Source: Saprospiraceae bacterium
GTDB lineage: Bacteria > Bacteroidota > Bacteroidia > Chitinophagales > Saprospiraceae
Reading direction: 5' to 3'
Length of the DNA: 64,000 nucleotides
Assembly (NCBI GenBank): GCA_026129545.1
Contig: JAHCHX010000001.1
Coordinates: 3,441,001 to 3,505,000 of the forward strand
The notes below the pieces were generated by a model. The model was not told the origin of the DNA. It was given only the letters and a program-made list of their open reading frames with translations, and did not search any database. Numbering within the stretch: the stretch's first letter is position 1; the number at the start of each line of letters is the position of its first letter. Positions 35,361 through 43,440 of the stretch are shown here, piece by piece. The translations under genes were made by a program, and so were the position numbers.

Positions 35361-36410
35361 TCACCTGCCTTTGTTGCAGTTTTTCAGAATATCCCGTCGG
35401 GCCAATCGCGGGTCTTCCAATATTTTGAAAAAGCCCTCAAAATAATTTGTCATCTGCCGCCGGGCGTTGGCTGGCAAATAGGCCGACCGCTCGCAATGCC
35501 CAAGCAACGCAGCCTTTTTGCTCAGGTAAAAGTCGAATTGCTCCTGGTAGTGCGCTTCAGAGCGGCATAATCCCAAGTAATATCGGTCTTGCACCGTCTG
35601 AATCGGGTAGTCGCGGTTGGGGATGGCGTAGTTGGTGCCCACAGCGCCCGCGTAGTCAAAATCGTAAGGGACGGCGATTATTTTGTCGCTGCCGTTCAAG
35701 TACACAAGTTTGATATTGTGGCGGGAGCGGGCGCTCCAATCCGTGTTGCCAATCATAAACTCAAACAAGCACATCCTGTCGTAGGAAACCGAATCGAGCG
35801 TGCGGGTGCTTCCCACCCGCGGCTTCATGGGGAAGCCACCGATGCGAGCAGCCATTTCTCGCTCACTTTCAAGAAAAAACGAAAAACTCTCCGCGCTGCG
35901 ACCCTTACGCTGCGTGTCATCAAAGCGAACATGAGCTGGCTTCACCCGAAAGCTCTGCTCCGTCACGAGGTTGTAAAGCTCGTAGAGCACATATTCGCGC
36001 CGGACCCACTCGTCGTTCAGCGGCGATTGGTCGCAGCCCGTCACCAATTTAAGCTCGTTGATATCGGCAAGGCTATCGTTCTCAGGTTTTTGTTCGTAGA
36101 AACGCACCTTCACGGGCGGGAACTCGCAAGTCTTTTTGCGCATATTGCCACGCGCCGCCACCTTCACGTTGAGCCGCACGGCCACGCTGTCGCCTTTCAA
36201 AATTTTGAACACCGCGGGTTGCCACTTTTCATCGGCCTTGTCGCTTTTCAGCTGCTTCAGGTCGGTCTCGATGCTGATGTTGAGCGAATCGTGCTGCTGC
36301 AAAAAAGCAAAAGCATTGGCCCCGGCAGGCAACTGCGCTTGCGCATGGGTGAAAAACAGGAAAACAAACCCTGTCAGACAGGCAGGGAAACGGAGAGGAA
36401 ATTTGCACAT
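35361..36410 (-). CDS. Secreted protein, possibly CotH-kinase-like
   Basis: A 349-residue protein whose start precedes a signal peptide (FPACLTGFVFLFFTHAQAQ). The mature part has KVAARGNMRKKTCEFPP near residue 85, then FMIGNTDWSARSRHNIKLV near 220 and AVPYDFDYAGAVG near 246. An Asn-Thr-Asp-Trp followed by a basic cluster and an Asp-Phe-Asp motif recalls atypical kinases of the CotH group, but the match is weak and from memory. I do not recognise a named family. It may share a transcript with the isomerase-like gene upstream, 68 bases away. Confidence 0.6.
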   Translation of the reverse strand: MCKFPLRFPACLTGFVFLFFTHAQAQLPAGANAFAFLQQHDSLNISIETDLKQLKSDKADEKWQPAVFKILKGDSVAVRLNVKVAARGNMRKKTCEFPPVKVRFYEQKPENDSLADINELKLVTGCDQSPLNDEWVRREYVLYELYNLVTEQSFRVKPAHVRFDDTQRKGRSAESFSFFLESEREMAARIGGFPMKPRVGSTRTLDSVSYDRMCLFEFMIGNTDWSARSRHNIKLVYLNGSDKIIAVPYDFDYAGAVGTNYAIPNRDYPIQTVQDRYYLGLCRSEAHYQEQFDFYLSKKAALLGHCERSAYLPANARRQMTNYFEGFFKILEDPRLARRDILKNCNKGR

Positions 36411-36478
36411 AGAAAGCCAATTTATTGATGTAGCCAATAGTCGTGGGGGCAAGCAGTTACATCAATAAACCAACGCGC

Positions 36479-36787
36479 TCAATTCACAGAAAAAGCGGGC
36501 AAAAATGGATGAGCCGCGTTGTAGAAAGTCAGTTCGCTGATGCGTACTTTCATGTAGCGGGTCAAAGGTAAGGTTTGAATGATTTGCAAGAGCTCCGCCT
36601 CGGACTGGACGGAAAAAACCGCCCACAATTTGGAGTTTTCGAGCGACAGGGCGTAGTTGAGGATTTTGCCCTCGTTGAGAAGCCTGTTGACGGCAGCGCG
36701 CTGATGTGGGATGCGGCTAACAAATTCCTCAGGCAAATCTTGGGGCATGGTGAAATCAACCATGTACTGCGTTAGGCTGCCTTCCAT
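36479..36787 (-). CDS. Muconolactone delta-isomerase-like protein
   Basis: A 102-residue ferredoxin-like-fold protein. YMVDFTMPQDLPEEF near the start and GKILNYALSLENSKLWAVFS near residue 40 are the family's conserved parts, as is PLTRYMKVRISELTF near the end. In catabolic pathways the enzyme isomerises muconolactone, but small homologues outside such clusters usually have unknown roles, and no aromatic degradation genes are nearby. A -7-like box, CACCTTTG, lies at 36820-36827. Confidence 0.75.
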   Translation of the reverse strand: MEGSLTQYMVDFTMPQDLPEEFVSRIPHQRAAVNRLLNEGKILNYALSLENSKLWAVFSVQSEAELLQIIQTLPLTRYMKVRISELTFYNAAHPFLPAFSVN

Positions 36788-37018
36788 GTATGTCGTGTGT
36801 ATGTGTTTTGGATGGGTTACAAAGGTGATTATGTGTCAGTCTCTCGGATACATAACCCACGGGTTCCCGTCAAGTCAAAAACCATGCAAATTTTGCAAAA
36901 CCCACCGCGAACCTGTCATTGCGTCATGTGGATTTAACAAAAACAAAATCTGTTGCCACATCGCATACGTTTGGGAGCAAAGTAAAAACCCTCCCCCATC
37001 GTTTATGGCGCTTTCAAT

Positions 37019-37026
37019 TACATTTG
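37019..37026 (+). promoter_or_regulatory. Possible -7 box upstream of aspS
   Basis: TACATTTG matches TAnnTTTG and would place the heptanucleotide array inside the aspS leader. A second match, TACGTTTG, is at 36966-36973. Neither has an obvious -33 box, so the true start is not certain. Confidence 0.35.
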
Positions 37027-37066
37027 CGGCTCTTTTTTCGTTGCCCCCACTCCTGACAATAGTCGG

Positions 37067-37213
37067 ACAACAAACAACGAACAACAAACAACAAACAACA
37101 AACAACGAACAACGAACAACAAACAACAAACAACGAACAACAAACAACGAACAACAAACAACAAACAACGAACAACAAACAACAAACAACGAACAACAAA
37201 CAACAAACAACGA
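37067..37213 (+). repeat. Heptanucleotide array, 21 units of ACAACRA
   Basis: Exactly 147 bases made of 21 uninterrupted seven-base units, ACAACAA or ACAACGA, with no other variation. The array ends five bases before the aspS ATG. It has almost no U or paired potential, so as RNA it would be unstructured. Because seven is not a multiple of three, all frames are open, which creates spurious long ORFs on both strands. The remainder of the 36788-37218 gap holds the weak promoters noted and nothing else. Confidence 0.97.
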
Positions 37214-37218
37214 ACACC

Positions 37219-38982
37219 ATGTATCGTACCCATACCTGCGGCGAACTCCGCCTTTCGGACATAAACAAAGAAGTCACCCTTTCCGGTTGGGTCGCCATCA
37301 GCCGCGACCTCGGCGGCCTCACTTTCGTGGACTTGCGCGACCGCTACGGCATCACGCAATTGGTGTTCGACATGGACGACAACGCCGCCCTGTGCGAACG
37401 CGCCCGCAACTTGGGTCGCGAATACGTCGTCCAAGCGAGCGGCCAAGTCCGCGAACGCGCCTCGAAAAACCCCAACCGCGAAACAGGCGACATCGAAATC
37501 CGCGTGACTGACCTCAAAGTGCTGAACGCGGCCAAGACACCGCCCTTCACAATTCAGGACGACACCGACGGCGGCGACGACCTGCGCATGAAATACCGCT
37601 ACCTCGATTTGCGGAGAAACACCGTGCAGAAAAACCTCCTGTTCCGCTCCAACTTGGCCATCGAAACCCGCAAATACCTTGCGAGCCAAGGCTTTGTGGA
37701 AGTGGAAACCCCCAACCTCATCAAAAGCACACCCGAAGGCGCGCGCGACTTTGTGGTGCCAAGCCGCATGAACAAAGGCCAGTTCTACGCACTGCCGCAA
37801 AGCCCGCAGACCTTCAAGCAAATCCTGATGGTGGCGGGTTTCGACAAGTATTTTCAGCTCGTAAAATGCTTCCGCGACGAGGATTTGCGCGCCGACCGCC
37901 AGCCAGAATTCACGCAGATTGACTGCGAGATGTCGTTCGTCCACCAAGAGGACATTCTCCAGACCTTCGAGGGCTTGACCAAATACTTGTTTAAAAACAC
38001 TCTCGGCATCACGCTCGGCGATTTTCCCCGAATGACCTACGACGAGGCCATGCGGCGTTTTGGCAGCGACAAGCCCGACCTGCGATTTGGGATGGAATTC
38101 GTTGATTTATCAAACATTGCGAAAGGGAAAGGATTCCAAGTGTTCGATAGCGCGGAGTCTGTCATCGCCATTACAGCGCCCGGTTGCGCCGAATACTCCC
38201 GCAAACAACTCGACGAATTGACCGAGTGGGTGAAACGCCCCCAAATCGGCGCGAAGGGTTTGGTCTACGTAAAATACGAAGCCGACGGAAGCGTCAAATC
38301 CTCTGTTGACAAATTTTACAGCGCCGATGAGTTGAAAATTTGGTTAGAAAAAGGCGGCGCGAAATCGGGCGATTTGCTGCTCATCCTTTGTGGCGAGGAC
38401 GAAAAAACGCGCAAACAACTATCCGAGCTACGCCTCGAAATGGGCTCGCGGCTCGGCTTGCGCAAACCCGACGACTTCAAGCCCCTTTGGGTCGTGGATT
38501 TCCCACTGCTCGAATGGGACGAAGACGAAGGCCGATTCTTCGCCATGCACCACCCCTTCACCTCGCCCAAACCCGCCGACATCGTGAAAATGGAATCGAA
38601 CGACCACGCCGTGCTCAAAGGCATCCGCGCCGACGCCTACGACTTGGTGCTCAACGGCGTGGAAATCGGCGGCGGCTCCATCCGTATTCACGACCGCGAC
38701 TTGCAAAGCCGCAATTTCAAACTCTTGGGCTTCGCTACCGAAGAGGCAGAGGCTCAATTCGGCTTTTTGCTCGGCGCTTTTGAATACGGAGCGCCCCCAC
38801 ACGGCGGCATCGCCTTCGGCTTCGACCGCCTGTGCTCCGTGATGAACGGCGTGAACAGCATCCGTGATTTCATCGCTTTCCCAAAAAACAATCAAGGCCG
38901 CGACATGATGATTGACGCGCCGGACACTATCAACAAAAAGCAACTGGAGGAATTGGGGATTCGAGTCGTTGCGAATGAGTGA
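37219..38982 (+). CDS. aspS: Aspartate--tRNA ligase
   Basis: A 587-residue class IIb synthetase. The N-terminal OB-fold anticodon domain (residues 1-105) starts RTHTCGELR, motif 2 is in FRDEDLRADRQPEFTQID near residue 217, the bacterial insertion domain fills the middle, and motif 3 is in GGIAFGFDRL near 535. The length matches the bacterial-type enzyme. It charges tRNA-Asp. It follows directly on a heptanucleotide array that would form most of its leader. Confidence 0.97.
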   Translation: MYRTHTCGELRLSDINKEVTLSGWVAISRDLGGLTFVDLRDRYGITQLVFDMDDNAALCERARNLGREYVVQASGQVRERASKNPNRETGDIEIRVTDLKVLNAAKTPPFTIQDDTDGGDDLRMKYRYLDLRRNTVQKNLLFRSNLAIETRKYLASQGFVEVETPNLIKSTPEGARDFVVPSRMNKGQFYALPQSPQTFKQILMVAGFDKYFQLVKCFRDEDLRADRQPEFTQIDCEMSFVHQEDILQTFEGLTKYLFKNTLGITLGDFPRMTYDEAMRRFGSDKPDLRFGMEFVDLSNIAKGKGFQVFDSAESVIAITAPGCAEYSRKQLDELTEWVKRPQIGAKGLVYVKYEADGSVKSSVDKFYSADELKIWLEKGGAKSGDLLLILCGEDEKTRKQLSELRLEMGSRLGLRKPDDFKPLWVVDFPLLEWDEDEGRFFAMHHPFTSPKPADIVKMESNDHAVLKGIRADAYDLVLNGVEIGGGSIRIHDRDLQSRNFKLLGFATEEAEAQFGFLLGAFEYGAPPHGGIAFGFDRLCSVMNGVNSIRDFIAFPKNNQGRDMMIDAPDTINKKQLEELGIRVVANE

Positions 38983-38993
38983 TTTTTTCACGG

Positions 38994-39096
38994 TATACTT
39001 CGCGCCGTTAAGTTTTGGGCATGGCTGCAATCGCAATCTGCTAAAAATCAAGAACATCAATCATGTTCATCTAACAAATCCTAGCGAATCAAGGTA
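38994..39096 (+). repeat. Dispersed ~105-bp repeat, copy B
   Basis: Starts TATACTTCGCGCCGTTAAG and ends GAATCAAGGTA. The middle, with GCAATCTGCTAAAAATCA and ACAAATCCTAGCGAATCA, is almost the same as in copies C and D. It fills the space between aspS and the Rid gene. Confidence 0.85.
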
Positions 39097-39166
39097 CAAG
39101 AGACGCGAAAACGCAGAGAAGATTCTTCCAAAAGACAAGCCCTGCGTCTCCCCGTGACTCTGCGGT

Positions 39167-39592
39167 TTAGCCCGAAATCACGGCAATACACTTCAACTCA
39201 ATCGCAATCGGCGTAGGCAGGCTGTCAATGCCCACTGTGGTGCGACAGGGCTGACTATCCTTGAAATACTCGGCGTAGATGCGATTGAACGTGTGAAAAT
39301 CGCGCTCCATGTTGACGAGAAACACCGTCACGTCCACCAAATCCTCCCATCGGGCGCCACTGTCTTCCAATACGGCCTGCACGTTGCGGAATACCGAGTG
39401 CACCTGTGCTTCAAAGTCAAATTCCATATAGTTGCCTGCCGGAGAGCGTTTCAGGCCCGGCACGCCGTCCGTCGCCGGGTCACGTGGGCCAATGCCGGAG
39501 AGAAACAAAAGGTTGCCCACACGGCGTGCGTGAGGATACAGGCCGACGGGTTTGGGAGCAGAGGGAGCGTCAATCTTTTCGGAAAGAGACAT
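39167..39592 (-). CDS. Rid family protein (RidA/YjgF-like)
   Basis: A 141-residue homotrimeric-type protein of the Rid superfamily, which hydrolyses reactive enamine/imine intermediates. LLFLSGIGPRD near residue 28 and CRTTVGIDSLPTPIAIELKC at the C-terminus are the family's active-site segments, and the key Arg in the CRTTVG segment is present. It is longer than RidA itself (128 residues), with an extra loop near residues 42-60 as in the 2-aminomuconate deaminase-like branch. It stands between repeat copies B and C. Confidence 0.85.
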   Translation of the reverse strand: MSLSEKIDAPSAPKPVGLYPHARRVGNLLFLSGIGPRDPATDGVPGLKRSPAGNYMEFDFEAQVHSVFRNVQAVLEDSGARWEDLVDVTVFLVNMERDFHTFNRIYAEYFKDSQPCRTTVGIDSLPTPIAIELKCIAVISG

Positions 39593-39673
39593 GGGATGGT
39601 GACTGGTTGGATTGGTGATGGGTCGTTGGTTTGCGAAGCAAAAGTAGAGAGATTGAGCACATCAGCAATCATC

Positions 39674-39776
39674 ATGCCTCGCACCGCCAAGTTTTGGGCA
39701 TGGCTAAAAGCGCAATCTGCTAAAAATCAAGAACATCAATCATGGCGAACTGACAAATCCTAGCGAATCAAGGTAT
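39674..39776 (+). repeat. Dispersed ~105-bp repeat, copy C
   Basis: Starts ATGCCTCGCACCGCCAAG and ends GCGAATCAAGGTAT. It shares long identical blocks with copies B and D. Confidence 0.85.
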
Positions 39777-39813
39777 ATCTTCGCCGCAAAGAAATCGAGC
39801 ATACAGCACACTG

Positions 39814-39918
39814 TATGCTTCGCGCCACCAGATTTTTGGGCATGGCTGCAATCGCAATCTGTTCAAAATCACGGACATCAATCATGGTGAACTGACAAAT
39901 CCTAGCGAATCAAGGTAT
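39814..39918 (+). repeat. Dispersed ~105-bp repeat, copy D
   Basis: Starts TATGCTTCGCGCCACC and ends GCGAATCAAGGTATA, 13 bases before the ROK kinase ATG. With copy C it forms a direct pair 140 bases apart. Between them lies a short AT-neutral stretch with an ATACAG...CTGTAT palindrome. The gap 39593-39931 holds nothing else that I can see. Confidence 0.85.
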
Positions 39919-39931
39919 AAAACGAGAAGCC

Positions 39932-40885
39932 ATGCCGAACACACAACAAGCAATCCCGCTTCCTTCAGGTCAGGTCAACGGGCACGCCCCGCTCTGGGGA
40001 CTCGACCTCGGCGGCACCAAAATAGAAGGTGTCATACTCGAAAGCCGCCACAACCCAAAGGTGTTGCACCGCCTGCGCATCCCCACAGAGTCGGGCAAAG
40101 GCTACGAACACATCGTCAATCAAGTCGCCAAGTTGGTGGAAATGCTCGCTGCCGAGTCTGGCTTGCGGCCCTCCCACATCGGCATCGGGCATCCGGGCAC
40201 CCTCGACCCCAATACCGGCACGATTAAAAACGCCAACACCACCGCCCTGAACGGGCGCCCCTTCAACGTGGATTTGGAGCAAAAAATCGGCGTACCGGTT
40301 CGTTTGGCCAACGATGCCAACTGCTTCGCCGTGGCAGAGGCCCTGCTGGGGAAAGTGCCGGCCGCCGTGCCAAATGCGGAAGTCGTGTTTGGCGTCATCA
40401 TGGGCACGGGGGTCGGCGGCGGCTGGGTTATACATGGGAAAGTCATCAACGGGCGGCAAGGCATCGGCGGCGAATGGGGGCACAATTTTCTCGACGAGAG
40501 TGGAGGCCCTTGCTACTGCGGGCGCACAGGCTGCGTCGAGACCGTGATTTCTGGCCCAGCTTTGGAGCGTTATTATGAAAAACTGACGGCGCGACACTTG
40601 CCCCTGCGCGACATCGCAAAAGCCGCCGAGACTGGAACTGACGAGGCTGCCGCCCAAACGATGGAGCGCCTCACTCACTTTTTTGGCAAAGCCATCGCCG
40701 TCGTCATCAACATCATGGACCCCGATGCCATCGTGCTCGGCGGCGGCGTGGGCAATATCGAGCGCCTTTACACCGACGGTGTGGCCGAAGCAAAAAAATA
40801 CCTGTTCAACACGCGCATTGACACCGTTTTCCTGAAACCCGAACTCGGCGACAGCGCAGGCGTGTTCGGCGCGGCTTTGCTCTAA
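39932..40885 (+). CDS. ROK family sugar kinase
   Basis: A 317-residue kinase. The ATP site is LWGLDLGGTKIEGVIL near residue 22, the catalytic Asp lies in RLANDANCFAVAEAL near 130, and the zinc site is CYCGRTGCVE near 190, preceded by GGEWGHNF. This is the ROK hexokinase pattern, fitting a glucokinase or N-acylhexosamine kinase; the substrate cannot be told. It precedes L-rhamnose mutarotase by 47 bases, so both may be in one transcript. The repeat copy D lies in its leader. Confidence 0.9.
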   Translation: MPNTQQAIPLPSGQVNGHAPLWGLDLGGTKIEGVILESRHNPKVLHRLRIPTESGKGYEHIVNQVAKLVEMLAAESGLRPSHIGIGHPGTLDPNTGTIKNANTTALNGRPFNVDLEQKIGVPVRLANDANCFAVAEALLGKVPAAVPNAEVVFGVIMGTGVGGGWVIHGKVINGRQGIGGEWGHNFLDESGGPCYCGRTGCVETVISGPALERYYEKLTARHLPLRDIAKAAETGTDEAAAQTMERLTHFFGKAIAVVINIMDPDAIVLGGGVGNIERLYTDGVAEAKKYLFNTRIDTVFLKPELGDSAGVFGAALL

Positions 40886-40932
40886 CCCTCGCCAATACTT
40901 CATGCTTCCACCCTCTTTCAACACCCATTCCC

Positions 40933-41262
40933 ATGCAACGATTTTGCCTCGCGCTCGACCTCAAACCCGACCCCGTCCTCATAGCCGAATACGAGGACTA
41001 CCACCGCGCCGTGTGGCCCGAAATACTCGAGAGCATTCGGGCGGCGGGCATCGAGCGGTTGGAAATTTACCGCGTGGGGGAAAGGCTCTTCATGCTCTTG
41101 GAGGCCGACGACCATTTTTCTTTTGAAAAAAAAGCCGCGCTCGATGCCGCCAATCCGAAAGTGCAAGAATGGGAAACACTCATGTGGCAATACCAACAAG
41201 CATTGCCCTCAGCCAAGCCCGGGGAAAAATGGGTGCCGATGGAGCGGATTTTTGAAATCTAA
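40933..41262 (+). CDS. rhaM: L-rhamnose mutarotase
   Basis: A 109-residue dimeric alpha+beta-barrel protein. YEDYHRAVWPEILESI near residue 20 contains the active-site Tyr-His and Trp-Pro-Glu of the family, and WETLMWQYQQALP with the terminal WVPMERIFEI completes the signature. It interconverts the alpha and beta anomers of rhamnose or a related sugar such as fucose. Its stop overlaps the stop of the convergent lipoyl E2 gene by four bases. No rhamnose isomerase or kinase is nearby. Confidence 0.9.
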   Translation: MQRFCLALDLKPDPVLIAEYEDYHRAVWPEILESIRAAGIERLEIYRVGERLFMLLEADDHFSFEKKAALDAANPKVQEWETLMWQYQQALPSAKPGEKWVPMERIFEI

Positions 41263-42599
41263 ACCGCTCTATTCACATCAAACTGCTCCAGATAATCGCC
41301 CACTCGACGAATGAAGGAGCCGCCCAAGCTGCCGTCCACCACACGGTGGTCGTAGGACATGGAGAGGAACATCATCTGGCGCACGGCAATCACATCGCCA
41401 TACTCCGTCTCAAGCACCGCAGGCTTTTTGCGAATCGCCCCCGTCGCCATGATGGCCACTTGCGGCTGATTGATGATGGGGGTGCCCATCACATTGCCAA
41501 AAGTGCCCACATTGGTGAGGGTGAAAGTGCCGCCCTGAATCTCGTCCGGTTTGAGTTGGTTCTGGCGCGCGCGGTTCGCCAAGTCGTTCACCTGCTTGGC
41601 AAGGCCCGCGAGATTTAGAAAGTCGGCGTTTTTTATGACGGGCACGATGAGATTGCCCGTTGGCAACGCGGCAGCCATACCAATATTGATGTCCTTTTTC
41701 ACGATGAGGCGCGTGCCGTCCACCGAGATGTTTATCATCGGGAAATCGCGGATGGCACGAGCGACCGCTTCGATGAAAATAGGCGTGAACGTGATATTCT
41801 CGCCATACTTTTTCTTGAACTCGTCCTTCACGCGGTTGCGCCAGTTCACGAGATTGGTCACATCCACCTCCACGAACGAGGTGACGTGCGGGCTGGTTTG
41901 CTTGCTCATCACCATGTGTTCGGCGATGAGCTTGCGCATCCTATCCATCTCCACGATTTCCACGTTCCCCTCGATGCTGACCGCTGGGCGCTGAGGCTGT
42001 GCGGCGGGGGCTTGCACTGGCGGTTGGCTGCTTACGGGCTGCTGCTGGCCGCTGCCTCTGCTGGCGACGTAGGCCAGTATGTCTTTCTTCGTGACGCGAC
42101 CATCCTGACCTGTGCCGGGGATGCGGTCCAATTCGGCTTGGCCGATTTGCTCCTGCTTGGCTATCGTGCGCACCAAAGGCGAGTAGAAACGCCCTTCCGA
42201 CGAGGACTGCCGCCCCAGCGCCCCGGCATCGGCAGGCACGGATTGGGCACTCGCAGCCCTGCTGGCGCTTTCGCTGCCCGTGGCAGGCTGTGGCTGCGCG
42301 CCGTTGGTCGCTGTGGCTTGTGCCGTGGCAGGCGAGGCAGCGGGCTGAGCGTTGGCCGCCTCCGTTTCGATAATTGCGATGACTTTGTTGATTGGCACCA
42401 CATCGTTTTCCTGAAAGAGGATTTCGAGCAGCACGCCTTCCACAGGTGACGGCACTTCGCTATCCACCTTGTCGGTAGCAATATCGAGCACCGGTTCGTC
42501 GAGTTCGATGCGGTCGCCGGGTTTTTTGCGCCACTTCAAGATGGTGGCTTCCATGATGCTTTCGCCCATTTTGGGCATCACAAGTTCTACGCGAGCCAT
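41259..42599 (-). CDS. 2-oxo acid dehydrogenase E2 (dihydrolipoyl acyltransferase)
   Basis: A 446-residue enzyme. The lipoyl domain (residues 1-78) carries the modified Lys44 in DIATDKVDSEV. An Ala-Gln-Pro-rich linker follows, then the peripheral subunit-binding domain near 140-180 (YSPLVRTIAKQEQIG), a second linker, and the acyltransferase core with the catalytic His in SYDHRVVDGSLGG near 418. It could serve pyruvate, 2-oxoglutarate or branched-chain complexes; the sequence alone does not settle this. A sucA-type E1 is 13 kb away, not in an operon with it. A -7 box was not found. Confidence 0.92.
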   Translation of the reverse strand: MARVELVMPKMGESIMEATILKWRKKPGDRIELDEPVLDIATDKVDSEVPSPVEGVLLEILFQENDVVPINKVIAIIETEAANAQPAASPATAQATATNGAQPQPATGSESASRAASAQSVPADAGALGRQSSSEGRFYSPLVRTIAKQEQIGQAELDRIPGTGQDGRVTKKDILAYVASRGSGQQQPVSSQPPVQAPAAQPQRPAVSIEGNVEIVEMDRMRKLIAEHMVMSKQTSPHVTSFVEVDVTNLVNWRNRVKDEFKKKYGENITFTPIFIEAVARAIRDFPMINISVDGTRLIVKKDINIGMAAALPTGNLIVPVIKNADFLNLAGLAKQVNDLANRARQNQLKPDEIQGGTFTLTNVGTFGNVMGTPIINQPQVAIMATGAIRKKPAVLETEYGDVIAVRQMMFLSMSYDHRVVDGSLGGSFIRRVGDYLEQFDVNRAV

Positions 42600-42807
42600 T
42601 ATGTGAGGGTTGAGGCACGTTTGTTTTTATCCTGCGGCCTCGTTTTTTTTTATTTTTGAAATAAATGGTTAAAGCGGGGGCAAAGGTAAGGGAAGTTGCC
42701 ACAAATTTTTCGGGGCGTGCTCTCTGGCTAAATAGTTCTGTTTTATCGGTCAAAGCAAACTCGCAAAACGTTTTCGTTCGGGTATAAATCCTCACTTTTG
42801 CCGCATC

Positions 42808-43440
42808 ATGCAGTCTGTAAAAAACGTCATTTTTGATTTCGGAAACGTCCTTTTCGACCTCGAACTATCGAATATCGAGCGTCATTTGAAACAACTTTTT
42901 GGGGAAAATTTTGCGGCAGCCATAGAAAAACTCCTGAATGACCGGGTTTTTGAACGCTACGAGGTAGGCGAGCTTGGCACGGAAGAATTCGTGGAAGCCG
43001 TTCGTTTTGCCTCCGTTCCGCCGCTTCACGCAGCGCAAGTCGTGGCGGCTTGGAATTCCATCTTCCTTCAAATGCCACGGGAGCGGTTCGAGATGTTGCT
43101 GCGTCTTCGAGCACGCTATCGGGTTTTTTTGCTGAGCAACATCAACGACCTGCACGCCACTTGGATTGACGACTACATGGTGCGGGAGCATCGAATCGAA
43201 GATTTCCAAACGCGCTATTTCGACGGGGTCTACTACTCGCATCTCATTCGCCTGCGCAAACCCGACAGAGAGGTGTATGAATATGTGCTGACCGATGCCG
43301 GGATGGTGCCGGAGGAGTGTGTTTTTTTCGACGACCTGCCCCCCAACGTGGAAGCGGCGGCGGCGTTGGGCATTCGCGGCATTTTGCACCCGGTGGGCGA
43401 CGACATCGTGCAAGCGGTCAGCCGCTTTGGACTGTTGTAG
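42808..43440 (+). CDS. HAD family hydrolase
   Basis: A 210-residue haloacid dehalogenase superfamily protein. Motif I is IFDFGNVLFDLE near residue 8, with Asn-Val in place of the usual DxD second Asp (DFGNVL), a form common in the YihX/epoxide-hydrolase-N-terminal-like group. Motif II is LLSNIND near 110, the Lys is in LRKPDREVYEY near 150, and motif IV is FFDDLPPNVEAA near 175. A sugar- or nucleotide-phosphate phosphatase is likely. Its 3' end overlaps the convergent DUF5682 gene by 23 bases. Confidence 0.88.
   Translation: MQSVKNVIFDFGNVLFDLELSNIERHLKQLFGENFAAAIEKLLNDRVFERYEVGELGTEEFVEAVRFASVPPLHAAQVVAAWNSIFLQMPRERFEMLLRLRARYRVFLLSNINDLHATWIDDYMVREHRIEDFQTRYFDGVYYSHLIRLRKPDREVYEYVLTDAGMVPEECVFFDDLPPNVEAAAALGIRGILHPVGDDIVQAVSRFGLL

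Noticed and set aside
37067..37213. Possible CRISPR-like array
   Set aside because: The units are seven bases with no spacers; it is a simple tandem repeat.
37018..37947. Long minus-strand open frame over the start of aspS
   Set aside because: It exists because the heptanucleotide array has no stops in any frame; the rest is antisense to a clear aspS.
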